Source: Aliikangiella sp965214955
Lineage (GTDB): Bacteria > Pseudomonadota > Gammaproteobacteria > Enterobacterales > Kangiellaceae
NCBI GenBank assembly: GCA_965214955.1
Contig: CBDCCU010000010.1
Location: 1-64,000 of the forward strand
DNA: 64,000 bases
Direction: 5' to 3'
Of this stretch, positions 53,688 to 63,555 are shown one piece after another. The first letter of the stretch is position 1. Every line of letters starts with the position of its first letter. The notes beneath the pieces are model-generated. The model had not been told where the DNA came from and made no database searches. It saw only the letters and a program-made list of their open reading frames with translations. The position numbers and the translations under genes are program-made.

Positions 53688-53945
53688 TTATGCATCCATT
53701 GCTCTACCAGTGATCACTAAACGAACTTTGCGACGATCTTCGCCACTGCGTCTATCGACACCCGAACGCATGTTAGGTACGGTAATTGCCCGATAGCTGA
53801 CTTGACGGCGATCTTGACCTGTGCGCCTATCCATTCCGCTTCGAGTATTAGTGTTAGATTCTGGCTGTTTAGCAGACCAAGTGACACTATCTTCCTGATC
53901 GTCTGGCTCACCTTGGTTATCTATTGTCATATTCTTTTCTGCCAT
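53688..53945 (-). CDS. Small basic protein with GxDRR repeats
   Basis: 85 residues. An acidic N-terminus (NQGEPDDQEDSVTW) is followed by paired motifs RSGMDRRTGQDRRQ (about 36-49) and RSGVDRRSGEDRRK (about 61-74), ending VRLVITGRAMDA. Short proteins and tails with this (G/S)xDRRxGxDRR pattern are widespread in proteobacteria without a known function. It has no signal peptide or membrane segment. It stands alone with a terminator behind it. Confidence 0.7.
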   Translation of the reverse strand: MAEKNMTIDNQGEPDDQEDSVTWSAKQPESNTNTRSGMDRRTGQDRRQVSYRAITVPNMRSGVDRRSGEDRRKVRLVITGRAMDA

Positions 53946-54155
53946 ATTAGGCCTTAAATTAGTTTAAGCTGTTGATTTATGGCTAAAAAACAGCAGTGCC
54001 ATAATAATGTGAATTATTTTTTAATTTAAGTATAGGCTAAATAATTTAATATGATGGTTGAATTATGCCCGCTCTCTTTTAAAAAGCGTGACCAAAGTAA
54101 TGTAATCTCAATATAAATATGTCAGAATGCTTGGGCATTTTTTTGGTATATCAAA

Positions 54156-55316
54156 ATGAGTAACTCAAACTATCATTTGCAAAGCCCGCCTTCAATGAGT
54201 GACAACAAGGATGAAGTTGACTTGCTAAAACACCAACATCGTGTTTTGCAGCGCTCTTTTGATCAGCTTATAGAGAATGCCAATAGTAATCAAAAAACCC
54301 AAGAGCGCTTTCAAAAGCTAGAGCTTTACTTTTTGATGGCCAACTCCTTTGAAGAGCTACTAAAACGCATTTTAATTGACATAAAAGATCAATTTAGGGT
54401 CGATGAGGTACAACTTTACTTATGCGATCCACAGCAAGAAATAAAACAGCTACTCACTGAGGTTTATGACGAAATAGCTCAATCTGGTTTAAACTTTATT
54501 TATGCAGTAGATCATATTTGCTACCCTGAGCTTGAATTAAAAGTACCACTTAACTCTACCAAACTATTACAATTTTCAAATGGCATTCAAAACCCACAAG
54601 CCATTGGCAACCCATTATTTTACAGCGCCGCTTTTCTACCTTTAAAAAGAGCTAACCAACATATTGGTCAACTTCATTTATTTAGTAAAGACAAATCGCG
54701 TTTTAAGCCTAATTTAGCGACTCATTTTTTAGATCATATGAGTTCAATTATTAGCGTGTGTATTGATAATTCAATTAACCAAGAAAGGTATAAGCATTTA
54801 AGTTTGGTTGATATGCTCACTCGGGTTAAAAATCGGCGTTATTTTTTTCAAGCATTAAGCAAAGAAATTGCCAGAGCAACAAGAGCTAAACAGCCTATTG
54901 CCTGTTTGTTTTTAGATATTGATCACTTTAAACAAATTAACGATCAGTATGGGCACTCAATTGGCGATAAGGCTTTAAAACATATTGCCAAAGCCATTCA
55001 AACTCAACTGCGACGCTCCGATGTTTTAGCGCGTTTTGGCGGCGAGGAATTTACGGTTTTATTGCCCAACACCAAGTTAAACGATAGCTTAGAAATAGCC
55101 GAGCGCATTCGGCTTACCGTACAAAACTCTCCCCTGCTAATAGATGAAAAAAACACCCTAAACATTACCACATCAATTGGATTAGGAACTTGCCACCCAG
55201 CCCAAGACAAAGCACATATTCAAGAAATTCAGCACAAACTCATTCATCAAGCTGATAGTAGCGTTTATCATGCTAAAAAATCGGGTCGAAACTGCGTAAA
55301 ACACCTTAAAGACTAA
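54156..55316 (+). CDS. Diguanylate cyclase with N-terminal DUF484/GAF-like sensor
   Basis: 386 residues. A coiled coil and DUF484/GAF-like domain (about 20-215) are followed by a GGDEF domain with active-site GGEEF. An inhibitory I-site RRSD lies five residues before it (RRSDVLARFGGEEF), and DIDHFKQINDQYGHSIGD is conserved. It should make cyclic di-GMP in the cytoplasm with product feedback. The ligand of the sensor is unknown. Convergent with pdxB. Confidence 0.92.
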   Translation: MSNSNYHLQSPPSMSDNKDEVDLLKHQHRVLQRSFDQLIENANSNQKTQERFQKLELYFLMANSFEELLKRILIDIKDQFRVDEVQLYLCDPQQEIKQLLTEVYDEIAQSGLNFIYAVDHICYPELELKVPLNSTKLLQFSNGIQNPQAIGNPLFYSAAFLPLKRANQHIGQLHLFSKDKSRFKPNLATHFLDHMSSIISVCIDNSINQERYKHLSLVDMLTRVKNRRYFFQALSKEIARATRAKQPIACLFLDIDHFKQINDQYGHSIGDKALKHIAKAIQTQLRRSDVLARFGGEEFTVLLPNTKLNDSLEIAERIRLTVQNSPLLIDEKNTLNITTSIGLGTCHPAQDKAHIQEIQHKLIHQADSSVYHAKKSGRNCVKHLKD

Positions 55317-55351
55317 GCGGTTGTTAGACTGTGGTTATTTGCCTATGATTA

Positions 55352-56464
55352 TTAGCTCTTTAAATACTGCTCTAAGGTTTGTTGTTTATTAGGCTCAAAC
55401 CAGCCACTAAAATCTCGGCGAGTATAGTGATATGTATTTTTAAGGTAGTTTTTGCGCATTCGATCAAAGTTAACTTGCATTTGCTCTGGCTTAATTAACT
55501 TCAATGCTTGGCTGTCTTTATTAATATTATAAATTGAAAGTAAGTTTTTACTTACATCCTCTTCACACCACTGGTATTCTTGAAGCTTTGGATATAAACA
55601 ACTTTCAGGCCACTGTGTTTTAAGATCAAAATGCTCACAAAAAGCCTGATAAACCTTATAGCTTCCACGTAATTTGCCTTCTAATGTATGTCCTGCAATG
55701 TGTGGCGTAGCCAGAAAACACTGCTTAACTAAAGCGCTATTAATGTTTGGCTCATCTTCAAACACATCAAGCACAAAGCTTGCACAATTGGAGCCGCTGA
55801 GATAATTAACTAAAGCTTTATTATCAATAACCGCACCTCTAGCAGCATTTATTACTAGCTGATTTGAATTAAGTTTGGCAAGCCAAGGCGAATTTACCAT
55901 GTGGTAGGTAGCGTTTTTTCCTGTTTTAACCAATGGCACATGTAAGCTGATCACATCACAATTTTGTAGAGCACTTAACCTATGAAACTGGCGTGGATCT
56001 TGGGCTTGCTCTAACGGTGGATCGCACAATAGCACTTTAGCTCCCAGCCTTTTCAAATAAACTTCTAATGCGCTACCGACATTTCCAGCCCCCGCAATTC
56101 CAACACAAATGTGCTTAAACTGCTTACCCGTTTTTAATAGCCAACTGCTAATTGCACTTAATACATACTGAGCAACAGCTTCACTATTACAACCTGCGGC
56201 ATTTACCCAATTAATTTTTTTTGCGGTTAAGTAGTCAATATCAAGATGATCGGTACCAATGGTTGCCGTGCCCACAAATTGTACTTTTGTATTCGCCAAA
56301 AGCGCCTGATTAACCGATGTAACAGAACGACATAACAATGCATCTGTGTTAATTAAATCTTTTTGCTTAATTTGTCGCCCCGATAAGCGAGTAATATTGG
56401 CAATATTAGAAAATAGCTTTTCAATCTGCGGCATATTTTCATCGGCAACAATATTTAATTTCAA
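55352..56464 (-). CDS. pdxB: Erythronate-4-phosphate dehydrogenase
   Basis: 370 residues. It oxidises 4-phosphoerythronate in de novo pyridoxal phosphate synthesis. The N-terminus MKLNIVADENMPQIEKLF, the 2-hydroxyacid dehydrogenase NAD motif VGIAGAGNVGSALEVYLKRL, NAARGAVIDNKALV with the substrate Arg, and HIAGHTLEGKLRGS with the catalytic His are present. The C-terminal PdxB dimerisation domain is intact. Confidence 0.95.
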   Translation of the reverse strand: MKLNIVADENMPQIEKLFSNIANITRLSGRQIKQKDLINTDALLCRSVTSVNQALLANTKVQFVGTATIGTDHLDIDYLTAKKINWVNAAGCNSEAVAQYVLSAISSWLLKTGKQFKHICVGIAGAGNVGSALEVYLKRLGAKVLLCDPPLEQAQDPRQFHRLSALQNCDVISLHVPLVKTGKNATYHMVNSPWLAKLNSNQLVINAARGAVIDNKALVNYLSGSNCASFVLDVFEDEPNINSALVKQCFLATPHIAGHTLEGKLRGSYKVYQAFCEHFDLKTQWPESCLYPKLQEYQWCEEDVSKNLLSIYNINKDSQALKLIKPEQMQVNFDRMRKNYLKNTYHYTRRDFSGWFEPNKQQTLEQYLKS

Positions 56465-56599
56465 ATTTAACTTCCTAGGTTAATATTGCAATCAGCTTGG
56501 CTAATTGAGGCATCTCAACTACAATAAGCGCGTTATTTAAACCGCTAGAAATAATGCTTAATTCTAAGCGGTTCTAATTATTTATAAAGAGAAACTTCA

Positions 56600-57154
56600 A
56601 TGACAGATAAAATTGCCAAGCATTATGCCGATATTCTTACCGAGCTAGGTGAAGACATTAATCGCGATGGACTACTCGACACACCAAAGCGAGCGGCAAA
56701 AGCCATGCAGTTTTTAACCAAAGGTTACCACCAAAACCTTGACGAAGTCGTTAATAATGCGATTTTTGAGTCGGATAACGACGAAATGGTTATTGTTAAA
56801 GACATTGAACTTTACTCGCTTTGTGAGCATCATTTACTACCTTTTATTGGCAAATGCCATGTGGGCTATTTACCAACGGGTAAGGTTATTGGCTTATCTA
56901 AAATAGCACGCATAGTTGATATGTTTGCGCGCCGCCTGCAAATTCAAGAAAACATGACCAAACAAATTGCCGAAGCCATTATGCAAGTTACTGGTGCATC
57001 GGGGGTTGGAGTGATTATTGAAGCTAAACATATGTGCATGATGATGCGCGGAGTAGAAAAGCAAAACTCCAGCATGAAAACATCTATTATGTTAGGCACA
57101 TTTAGGCAAAAGCCAGCCACTCGTACCGAGTTTTTAACGCTAATTAAAGACTAA
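56600..57154 (+). CDS. folE: GTP cyclohydrolase I
   Basis: 184 residues. It makes dihydroneopterin triphosphate from GTP, the first step of folate synthesis. Signatures are ELYSLCEHHLLPFIGKCHVG (zinc-binding Cys and His) and GLSKIARIVDMFARRLQIQE, with the second zinc Cys in KHMCMMMRGVEK. There is a short 13-base gap to mnmC, suggesting one transcript. Confidence 0.96.
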   Translation: MTDKIAKHYADILTELGEDINRDGLLDTPKRAAKAMQFLTKGYHQNLDEVVNNAIFESDNDEMVIVKDIELYSLCEHHLLPFIGKCHVGYLPTGKVIGLSKIARIVDMFARRLQIQENMTKQIAEAIMQVTGASGVGVIIEAKHMCMMMRGVEKQNSSMKTSIMLGTFRQKPATRTEFLTLIKD

Positions 57155-57167
57155 ACTCCTTGCACTA

Positions 57168-59213
57168 ATGAGTAGTGGATTTTTAAAACAGTTTGCGCAA
57201 ATTAAACCCGCAGATATTGAATGGCGAGAAACAACCACTAATCATAGTATCCCCTTTAGCAAAGAGTTTAATGATATCTACTTTAATCCTCAAGATGGGT
57301 TGGCTGAATCTAAATATGTTTTTTTAGCAGGTAATAATCTTCCCCACGACTGGAAAAACTTAGCGCAACAACAATTTAATATTGCTGAGTTAGGCTTTGG
57401 CAGTGGATTAAACTTTTTAATGACCCTCAACGCTTGGCAACAAGCCATTAATGCAAGAACTGATAAACCCCGTTGTCACCTTAACTATATTTCTATCGAA
57501 AAACGTCCATTTAAACAGCAAGACTTTCTAAAAGCGGCAAAACATTGGCCACTATTTAGCAATCTAGTTGAGCAGTTATCAACCAATTATCCATCATTAA
57601 CATTTGGCCGCCACCAAATTCAATTTAAACACTGGAACGCTACGCTCACCCTGTTTTTTATGCCCGTAGAGTTAGCCTTAAACGATTTAATTGCAGAGTC
57701 TCGATCTCAACAAAATAAAATCATCATTGATCATTGGTACTTTGATGGATTTGCACCAGCCAAAAACCAAAGTATGTGGGAACACAGTATCTGCGAGCAA
57801 GTTAGTAGGCTATCTAAAATAGGCACCAAACTAGCCACTTTTAGCGTTTCTAAACAGGTGAAAAGTCCGCTAGTTAAAGCTGGATTTAAAATTAGCAAAC
57901 GCAAAGGGTTTGGGCGTAAACGAGAAATGTTAACGGCTCAATTAGAAACACCGCTCCAAGAAAAACCTAAAACCTATATTAACTTAAAATATGATAAACC
58001 TTGGTTTAACATTTCACACAGTCGTTCTGCAAAAAATGTAGCGATTATTGGCGCAGGCATAGCGGGTTGTGCAACCGCTTATGAATTAGCAAACGCGGGA
58101 GTAAAGGTTCATTTATTTGACCAAGCGAGCACTATTGCCGCTAAGGCATCTGGGGCTGCGGCGGGTATATTTCACCCTCAACTCACCGCAGACATGAATA
58201 TCAATAGCCAATTTAACTGGCAAGCGTATTGTTATTTAACCCATTTTTTAAAAAGCTTAACCGATGAGCAAAAGACTTCAGTTATTTTAAATCAAGGCAT
58301 CGAGCGAGTATTTAGTGATAGTAACGAGCAAGAAAAATTATTCGCTTTAGCAGAGCAAATTCAACTAACCGACTGGATCACAAAGCCCGATCATTTACTG
58401 CATAAAAGTAGTGTGTTTTTTCCTCATGCGGCTGCCATTAATTTAGCCCAATTTTGTCAGTTGCTTATTAACCAAATACCCGAGCAAAACTTGCAGTTGT
58501 TTCTTGGTTACACCGTTAAAAAAATCACCCCAATAGGCGCCCAGTGGCAAGTGACAACCCCGCAACAAAACTTTGTTTTTGATCAGCTTATTTTATGTGG
58601 TGGTGCCAATAGCCCATTAACTGAACAGTATCTTCAAACCCAAACCAATATTTCACGCGGTCAAACTTGCTTATTAGAATCAAAACCAATAACCCAACAA
58701 CTGACTCATACAGTTTGTGGCAAAGCTTATTTAGTGCCTCAAAACAAGCAACAACTATTACTAGGTACCACTTTTGAAAACTTAGTTGATGATGTTCTTA
58801 ATCAACAAAGCCAAAATGAAGTGCTCAAACAAGCTAGCAATTTAATGCAGGCAATGAAACTAAGCTTTATGCCACCAGAGCAGTATTTTAATTTACCCCT
58901 TAAAGGAAGCTTAGGATATCGTAGGCATTCTCAAGACAGGCTACCCATTGTTGGTGCAGCGTTTGATAACAAGAAAATTGAAGCCGACTTTGAAAACTTA
59001 GGTCAAAAGCGAATTAAGCAACAAAACTTAAGCCACTATAATATTAATGGGTTATGGTTAAATACCGCTTATGGATCTCATGGTATTATCTATTCATTGC
59101 TTGCAAGTAAACATTTATCGGCTTTAGTTACTAATAATATCTCACCACTTTCACAAACAATATCCAATGCGATACATCCTGCCCGATTTAAAATAAGATC
59201 ATTAAAAAAATAA
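57168..59213 (+). CDS. mnmC: MnmC, bifunctional tRNA wobble uridine modification enzyme
   Basis: 681 residues in two domains that complete mnm5s2U34 in tRNA. The N-terminal methyltransferase (about 1-265) has ELGFGSGLNFLMTLNAWQQ and WYFDGFAPAKNQSMW. The C-terminal FAD-dependent oxidase (from about 285) has the dinucleotide motif VAIIGAGIAGCATAYELANA, ASGAAAGIFHPQL and GSLGYRRHSQDRLPIVG. Normal full length. It follows folE. Confidence 0.96.
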   Translation: MSSGFLKQFAQIKPADIEWRETTTNHSIPFSKEFNDIYFNPQDGLAESKYVFLAGNNLPHDWKNLAQQQFNIAELGFGSGLNFLMTLNAWQQAINARTDKPRCHLNYISIEKRPFKQQDFLKAAKHWPLFSNLVEQLSTNYPSLTFGRHQIQFKHWNATLTLFFMPVELALNDLIAESRSQQNKIIIDHWYFDGFAPAKNQSMWEHSICEQVSRLSKIGTKLATFSVSKQVKSPLVKAGFKISKRKGFGRKREMLTAQLETPLQEKPKTYINLKYDKPWFNISHSRSAKNVAIIGAGIAGCATAYELANAGVKVHLFDQASTIAAKASGAAAGIFHPQLTADMNINSQFNWQAYCYLTHFLKSLTDEQKTSVILNQGIERVFSDSNEQEKLFALAEQIQLTDWITKPDHLLHKSSVFFPHAAAINLAQFCQLLINQIPEQNLQLFLGYTVKKITPIGAQWQVTTPQQNFVFDQLILCGGANSPLTEQYLQTQTNISRGQTCLLESKPITQQLTHTVCGKAYLVPQNKQQLLLGTTFENLVDDVLNQQSQNEVLKQASNLMQAMKLSFMPPEQYFNLPLKGSLGYRRHSQDRLPIVGAAFDNKKIEADFENLGQKRIKQQNLSHYNINGLWLNTAYGSHGIIYSLLASKHLSALVTNNISPLSQTISNAIHPARFKIRSLKK

Positions 59214-59372
59214 TGCCGACATTGAGTTTTTTATTGCAATAAATCAATACTTTATTAGTTATTAGCGTTAATATAGCTAATAATATTCAATCGCTTAAAC
59301 TATAATTAACAAGCAGACTTAAGATTTATTATTCAGCATCTGATGAATATTTAACCGATAAAGGTGATTTTT

Positions 59373-59999
59373 TTGCGTAAAATAATAGCTAGCTTAATAT
59401 TTATGCTCATAGGGGCACAATCACAAGCCCTTGAAGTAACCATTATTGATAATCAGGGCAAACCCTTTGCTGGCGCAGTTGTTGAAATACAGCTCAATAA
59501 AATTATCGACAATACTAACCTTCCGACAGTTTCTTCAATGGCGCAAAAAAACAAACGCTTTGTTCCGCACATATTGCCCGTAGTAAAAGGAGCGTCGGTT
59601 ACTTTTCCTAATAAAGATTCTATCAAGCATCATGTTTACTCTTTTTCTCCTGCAAAACAGTTTGAACTAAAACTTTATAAAGATGCACTCCCCGATCCCA
59701 TTGTTTTAGACAAAGCGGGGATCATTGCAATGGGTTGCAATATCCATGACTGGATGGCGGGTTTTATTTATGTTGCCGACTCTCCTTATGTGGGCTTAAC
59801 CGACGAAAAAGGCGTTTATCGCGTTAATTTGCCAGCAAAGGTTGCTGGTATTAAAATATGGCACCCTCGATTTAGCGATAATGATATTAGTCGCGCTAGC
59901 CAAACAAAAGTTAATCAACAAAAAATGACTTTTAAACTCAACGATTCACTTTACCCTAGTCTTGATGTTGAAGCGGAAGAGTTTTCAGAATATGAATAA
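59373..59999 (+). CDS. Periplasmic cupredoxin-like (methylamine-utilisation type) protein
   Basis: 208 residues from a TTG at 59373, placed 5 bases after AAGGTGA; a GTG at 59364 is the alternative. The signal peptide (IIASLIFMLIGAQSQA) is followed by a plastocyanin-like fold with copper-ligand candidates in NKDSIKHHVYSF (His) and AMGCNIHDWMAGFIYV (Cys, His, Met), and an extra beta domain. It overlaps the next gene's start, so the three genes here form an operon. The role is unknown; a link to copper or redox sensing is inference. Confidence 0.82.
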   Translation: MRKIIASLIFMLIGAQSQALEVTIIDNQGKPFAGAVVEIQLNKIIDNTNLPTVSSMAQKNKRFVPHILPVVKGASVTFPNKDSIKHHVYSFSPAKQFELKLYKDALPDPIVLDKAGIIAMGCNIHDWMAGFIYVADSPYVGLTDEKGVYRVNLPAKVAGIKIWHPRFSDNDISRASQTKVNQQKMTFKLNDSLYPSLDVEAEEFSEYE

Positions 60000-62286
60000 C
60001 TGGCCCATTCAATCTCGGCTACAGGCGTTTTTTCTCGCTTTTTTACTCATTGTATCCTTATTGCTAGTTGGCACTACATTAAGTGCTGCTTTTCGTCACT
60101 CTAATGCTCAACTTGAGCAGCGGTTTGATAACACTCGCAAAGTGTTGCAATACAAATTTTCAAACGATGGTCAGGCTTTATTTAACGTTATTAATACCGC
60201 CAGCCGAAACTTTAGTATTAAACAGCTTATTGCCAGTGCTAAAGATGATAAAGAATCGCTGTTGGTTGCTCTGCAAAATTTAAAAAGTCGTACCAATGCT
60301 TCCTTTGTCAAGGTTAGCGATACTAATTTTAATCGTTTAGCTGCAACTCGTGAAATTCATTTACCCGATAACATTTTGCCCCAAGATCTTATCAACCCCG
60401 AATTTATTCGGTTAAGCGATAACAACATTTATTTAGTTGCCGCCGTTGCGGTTAAATTTATTGAGCGACAACCAACACCTAATGCATGGCTTATTATCGG
60501 AAAAAATGTGACGAGCTTGTTTGATCAAGAAGTTAAAAAGTTAACTGCATTTGATGTTTTTGTGGTTGATAAAAATAACCGATTTGTCGGCCCTGCTAAT
60601 AATCCAGAATTAACTTTTGCCTTACAAACAACAGATTCAAAACAGTTTTCAACATTAGAATTAAGTGAAAAAAATTATTTAATTAAAGGTTATTCGCTCA
60701 GTGACTCAGAGCAATCGGGCGCATCTTTATTTTTTGCTACACTCGACAGCTCGGCTCATTTAAACTTTCAAAACCTTTCAACCCAATTAGGGCTTCAAAT
60801 ACTGCTGGCAATAGGTGTTGCCATAGTTATCTCGATTACCATTGCCCGAAGCATCAGTAAGCCAATGAAACAAATTGAACATGGCGCTAAAAAAATTCAA
60901 GAAGGCGACTATCAAACTCAGTTTCCAAAATTCTCAACACCCGAGCTTAATCATTTAGCCAGTGCGTTTGATCAAATGCAAGTGAGCATCAATGAGCGTG
61001 AAAAAGAAATTCAAACCCTAGCTTATAACAATATGATCACTCAGCTACCCAACAGAAACGCCTATTTAAAAGAGCTTGATCAGGTTGTTGTAAATGGTCG
61101 GTTTGTTCAATTTGCTGTTGCGGCACTCGATTTAGATCGATTTAAAGTTATTAACGATACCATTGGACACGAGTCTGGTGACTCACTATTAAAAGCCATT
61201 GGCAAAAGACTTGCCTCTCTTGATATTGAAAACAGTTTTGTTTCTCATACCGATGGAGATGAATTTGCTTTTATTTTGCCCTATAGAGATGAACCAGCCC
61301 TTAAAGTAGTGTTAGAGCAAATTACTCAGGTTTTTGATACTCCATTTATTATTAATGAAGTTTACTTAGACGTTAATGTTAGCATTGGAATAGCCTGTTA
61401 CCCTAAGCATACTAAAGATATTCAAAAACTCATGCAGTTTGCTGATATTGCTTTATATGAAAATAAGACTAGTCATAAGCCAATTGAAATCTACCGAGAA
61501 TGCTTTAATCACTACAGCGTACAACGCTTAAATTTGATGTCTGAATTACGTTTGGCTATCGAAAAAAATCAACTCAGTCTTTATTATCAGCCTAAGCTTT
61601 GTCTTAAAAATAACAAAGTCATTAGTGTTGAATCACTGGTTCGCTGGATCCATCCTGAGCATGGATTTATTGGCCCAGATGAATTCATTCCTTTAGCTGA
61701 ACAAACAGGTGCAATTAGAGAGCTAACTAACTGGGTAGTGAAAGAAGCCATTAGCCAACAAGCTAATTTAGAAGCAAAAGGTTATGACATACAAGTTTCG
61801 GTAAATATTTCGGCATTTGATTTAGTAGACTATAGCTTAGTCACTAAGGTCGCGAGCTTATTAAGAGAATACAATGTTAAAGCAGACAAGCTGAAAATTG
61901 AAGTTACCGAAAGTGCAATTATGAACGATGCAAAGCAAGCTATCTCAACATTAAATATGTTAAGAGACTTAGGTGTAACACTTTCTATAGACGACTTTGG
62001 AACGGGTTATTCCTCGATGTCACAATTAAGAGATATGCCAGTAGATGAGTTAAAAATTGATAAATCTTTTGTGATGGACATTCCAGAGAACTCTGGCAAC
62101 AAAAAAATTGTCACCTCTACCGTATCATTAGCCCACAGCTTAGGACTATCTGTTGTTGCTGAGGGTGTGGAAACCGAAGCTTGCATATCATTTTTAAAGT
62201 CAATTAATGTTGAATTAGGTCAAGGCTACTTTATAGCGAAACCTTTAGAGGCGAAAGCATTTGAACAATGGTTAAGCGAAAGATAA
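59992..62286 (+). CDS. Membrane GGDEF/EAL protein with periplasmic sensor
   Basis: 764 residues from the ATG at 59992 (overlapping the upstream stop; GGAAGAG precedes). Transmembrane helices at about 12-32 and 265-290 enclose a periplasmic sensor. HAMP is followed by a GGDEF domain whose signature reads TDGDEF, probably reduced in synthase activity. The EAL domain has ESLVRW in place of EALVRW but keeps DDFGTGYSS and VAEGVETE. A phosphodiesterase role is the more likely one. The start of the outer-membrane protein gene overlaps its end by 19 bases. Confidence 0.9.
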   Translation: MNNWPIQSRLQAFFLAFLLIVSLLLVGTTLSAAFRHSNAQLEQRFDNTRKVLQYKFSNDGQALFNVINTASRNFSIKQLIASAKDDKESLLVALQNLKSRTNASFVKVSDTNFNRLAATREIHLPDNILPQDLINPEFIRLSDNNIYLVAAVAVKFIERQPTPNAWLIIGKNVTSLFDQEVKKLTAFDVFVVDKNNRFVGPANNPELTFALQTTDSKQFSTLELSEKNYLIKGYSLSDSEQSGASLFFATLDSSAHLNFQNLSTQLGLQILLAIGVAIVISITIARSISKPMKQIEHGAKKIQEGDYQTQFPKFSTPELNHLASAFDQMQVSINEREKEIQTLAYNNMITQLPNRNAYLKELDQVVVNGRFVQFAVAALDLDRFKVINDTIGHESGDSLLKAIGKRLASLDIENSFVSHTDGDEFAFILPYRDEPALKVVLEQITQVFDTPFIINEVYLDVNVSIGIACYPKHTKDIQKLMQFADIALYENKTSHKPIEIYRECFNHYSVQRLNLMSELRLAIEKNQLSLYYQPKLCLKNNKVISVESLVRWIHPEHGFIGPDEFIPLAEQTGAIRELTNWVVKEAISQQANLEAKGYDIQVSVNISAFDLVDYSLVTKVASLLREYNVKADKLKIEVTESAIMNDAKQAISTLNMLRDLGVTLSIDDFGTGYSSMSQLRDMPVDELKIDKSFVMDIPENSGNKKIVTSTVSLAHSLGLSVVAEGVETEACISFLKSINVELGQGYFIAKPLEAKAFEQWLSER

Positions 62287-63515
62287 TTAAACTAACATCG
62301 CAATTTATTTTGGCTACTGCAATGAGCACTCATTTGGCTTTGGCAGAAACTAATATTAATTACAGCGTTGACATCAGTTATATAAACACTAATGTTTCTG
62401 AGCCTTGGCTACAATCGTGGCAACAGCAAGGCACAGGTATTACTCGTTACGATGATACAACTAGTGCATTTGGACTACGGCAAGGCTTTTTTGAACTTAC
62501 CAGCGAAGTATCAGATAATACTAACTTCAATTTCACCGCTTATGCTCATGAAGACGGTGAAGTTCATATTGGAATAACCGAAGCTTTCTTAACCTATAAA
62601 CCGCTTTCGCCAGGCTGGCTTAAACGCTATAAATTTGGCGCATTCTACCCCGTATTTTCAACTGAAAACTCAGCCGCTGGATGGCAAAGCCCTTTCACTT
62701 ATTCTTATTCTGCCATTAATAGCTGGATTGGCGAAGAACTAAGAGTTAACGGTGTTGAAGCCACCTTTACCCGCCTAGGAAGACGTTCAAGAAAAAACTA
62801 CGACTTAAGCTTAGTTGGAGCTGTATATTTTGCCAATGATCCAATCGGCTCACTTTTAACTTGGCGTGGCTGGGCCATTCACGATAGACAAACCAAATTA
62901 AATGAACGAGTAGAAATGGCTAACTACCCTTCAATTGATAACGAAAACTTTACCCAACCGAGTTGGGTTGAGCCTTTTACCGAAATTGACAATCGACTGG
63001 GTTATTACTTTGGCGTGCACTATAAAACCAAAAGAGAGCATGATATTCGACTTTATTGGTATGATAATTTAGGAAACCCAACGGAAATTGATAGCGATCA
63101 CCAATATAGTTGGCGAACAAAGTTTCTTTCGCTTGCATGGAAATATCAAATTAATGCTAGCACTCACTTACTCACTCAAGCTATGTACGGCTCAACCCTA
63201 ATGGGCACCAATGACATGGTTGAACTTGATATTGGCTCAATGTATGTAATGTTAAGCAAAAAAACTGACATTGGTCGCTTTAGCGCAAGAGTTGAGCGCT
63301 TTATTGTGAATGAACAAGATCGCTTTCCAAGTGATCCTAATGACAGTGATGGCAGTGCGATAACACTAGCTTGGCGAATGCCTATTTTTGAACATCACGA
63401 AATTGGAGTAGAATATTTGAGCGTTAACTCCTATAACGAAAATAGAGCCTTGTGGGGCTGGGAACAAGAAAATAGACAAAATCAATTGCAGTTAATCTTT
63501 CAGTTAAAAATGTAG
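62268..63515 (+). CDS. Outer-membrane beta-barrel protein
   Basis: 415 residues. The signal peptide (LTSQFILATAMSTHLALA) is followed by repeated alternating aromatic/polar strands (FGLRQGFFELTSEVSDN, YYFGVHYKTKREHDIRLYWY) and a C-terminal strand ending LQLIFQLKM. It is probably a porin-like or structural barrel of 14-18 strands; the family is not recognised. Translational overlap with the GGDEF/EAL gene and linkage to the cupredoxin gene suggest a common envelope function. Confidence 0.82.
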   Translation: MVKRKIIKLTSQFILATAMSTHLALAETNINYSVDISYINTNVSEPWLQSWQQQGTGITRYDDTTSAFGLRQGFFELTSEVSDNTNFNFTAYAHEDGEVHIGITEAFLTYKPLSPGWLKRYKFGAFYPVFSTENSAAGWQSPFTYSYSAINSWIGEELRVNGVEATFTRLGRRSRKNYDLSLVGAVYFANDPIGSLLTWRGWAIHDRQTKLNERVEMANYPSIDNENFTQPSWVEPFTEIDNRLGYYFGVHYKTKREHDIRLYWYDNLGNPTEIDSDHQYSWRTKFLSLAWKYQINASTHLLTQAMYGSTLMGTNDMVELDIGSMYVMLSKKTDIGRFSARVERFIVNEQDRFPSDPNDSDGSAITLAWRMPIFEHHEIGVEYLSVNSYNENRALWGWEQENRQNQLQLIFQLKM

Positions 63516-63555
63516 CAGTTAATCCCATTACACTGTTGGTTTATTAAGCGTTAAT

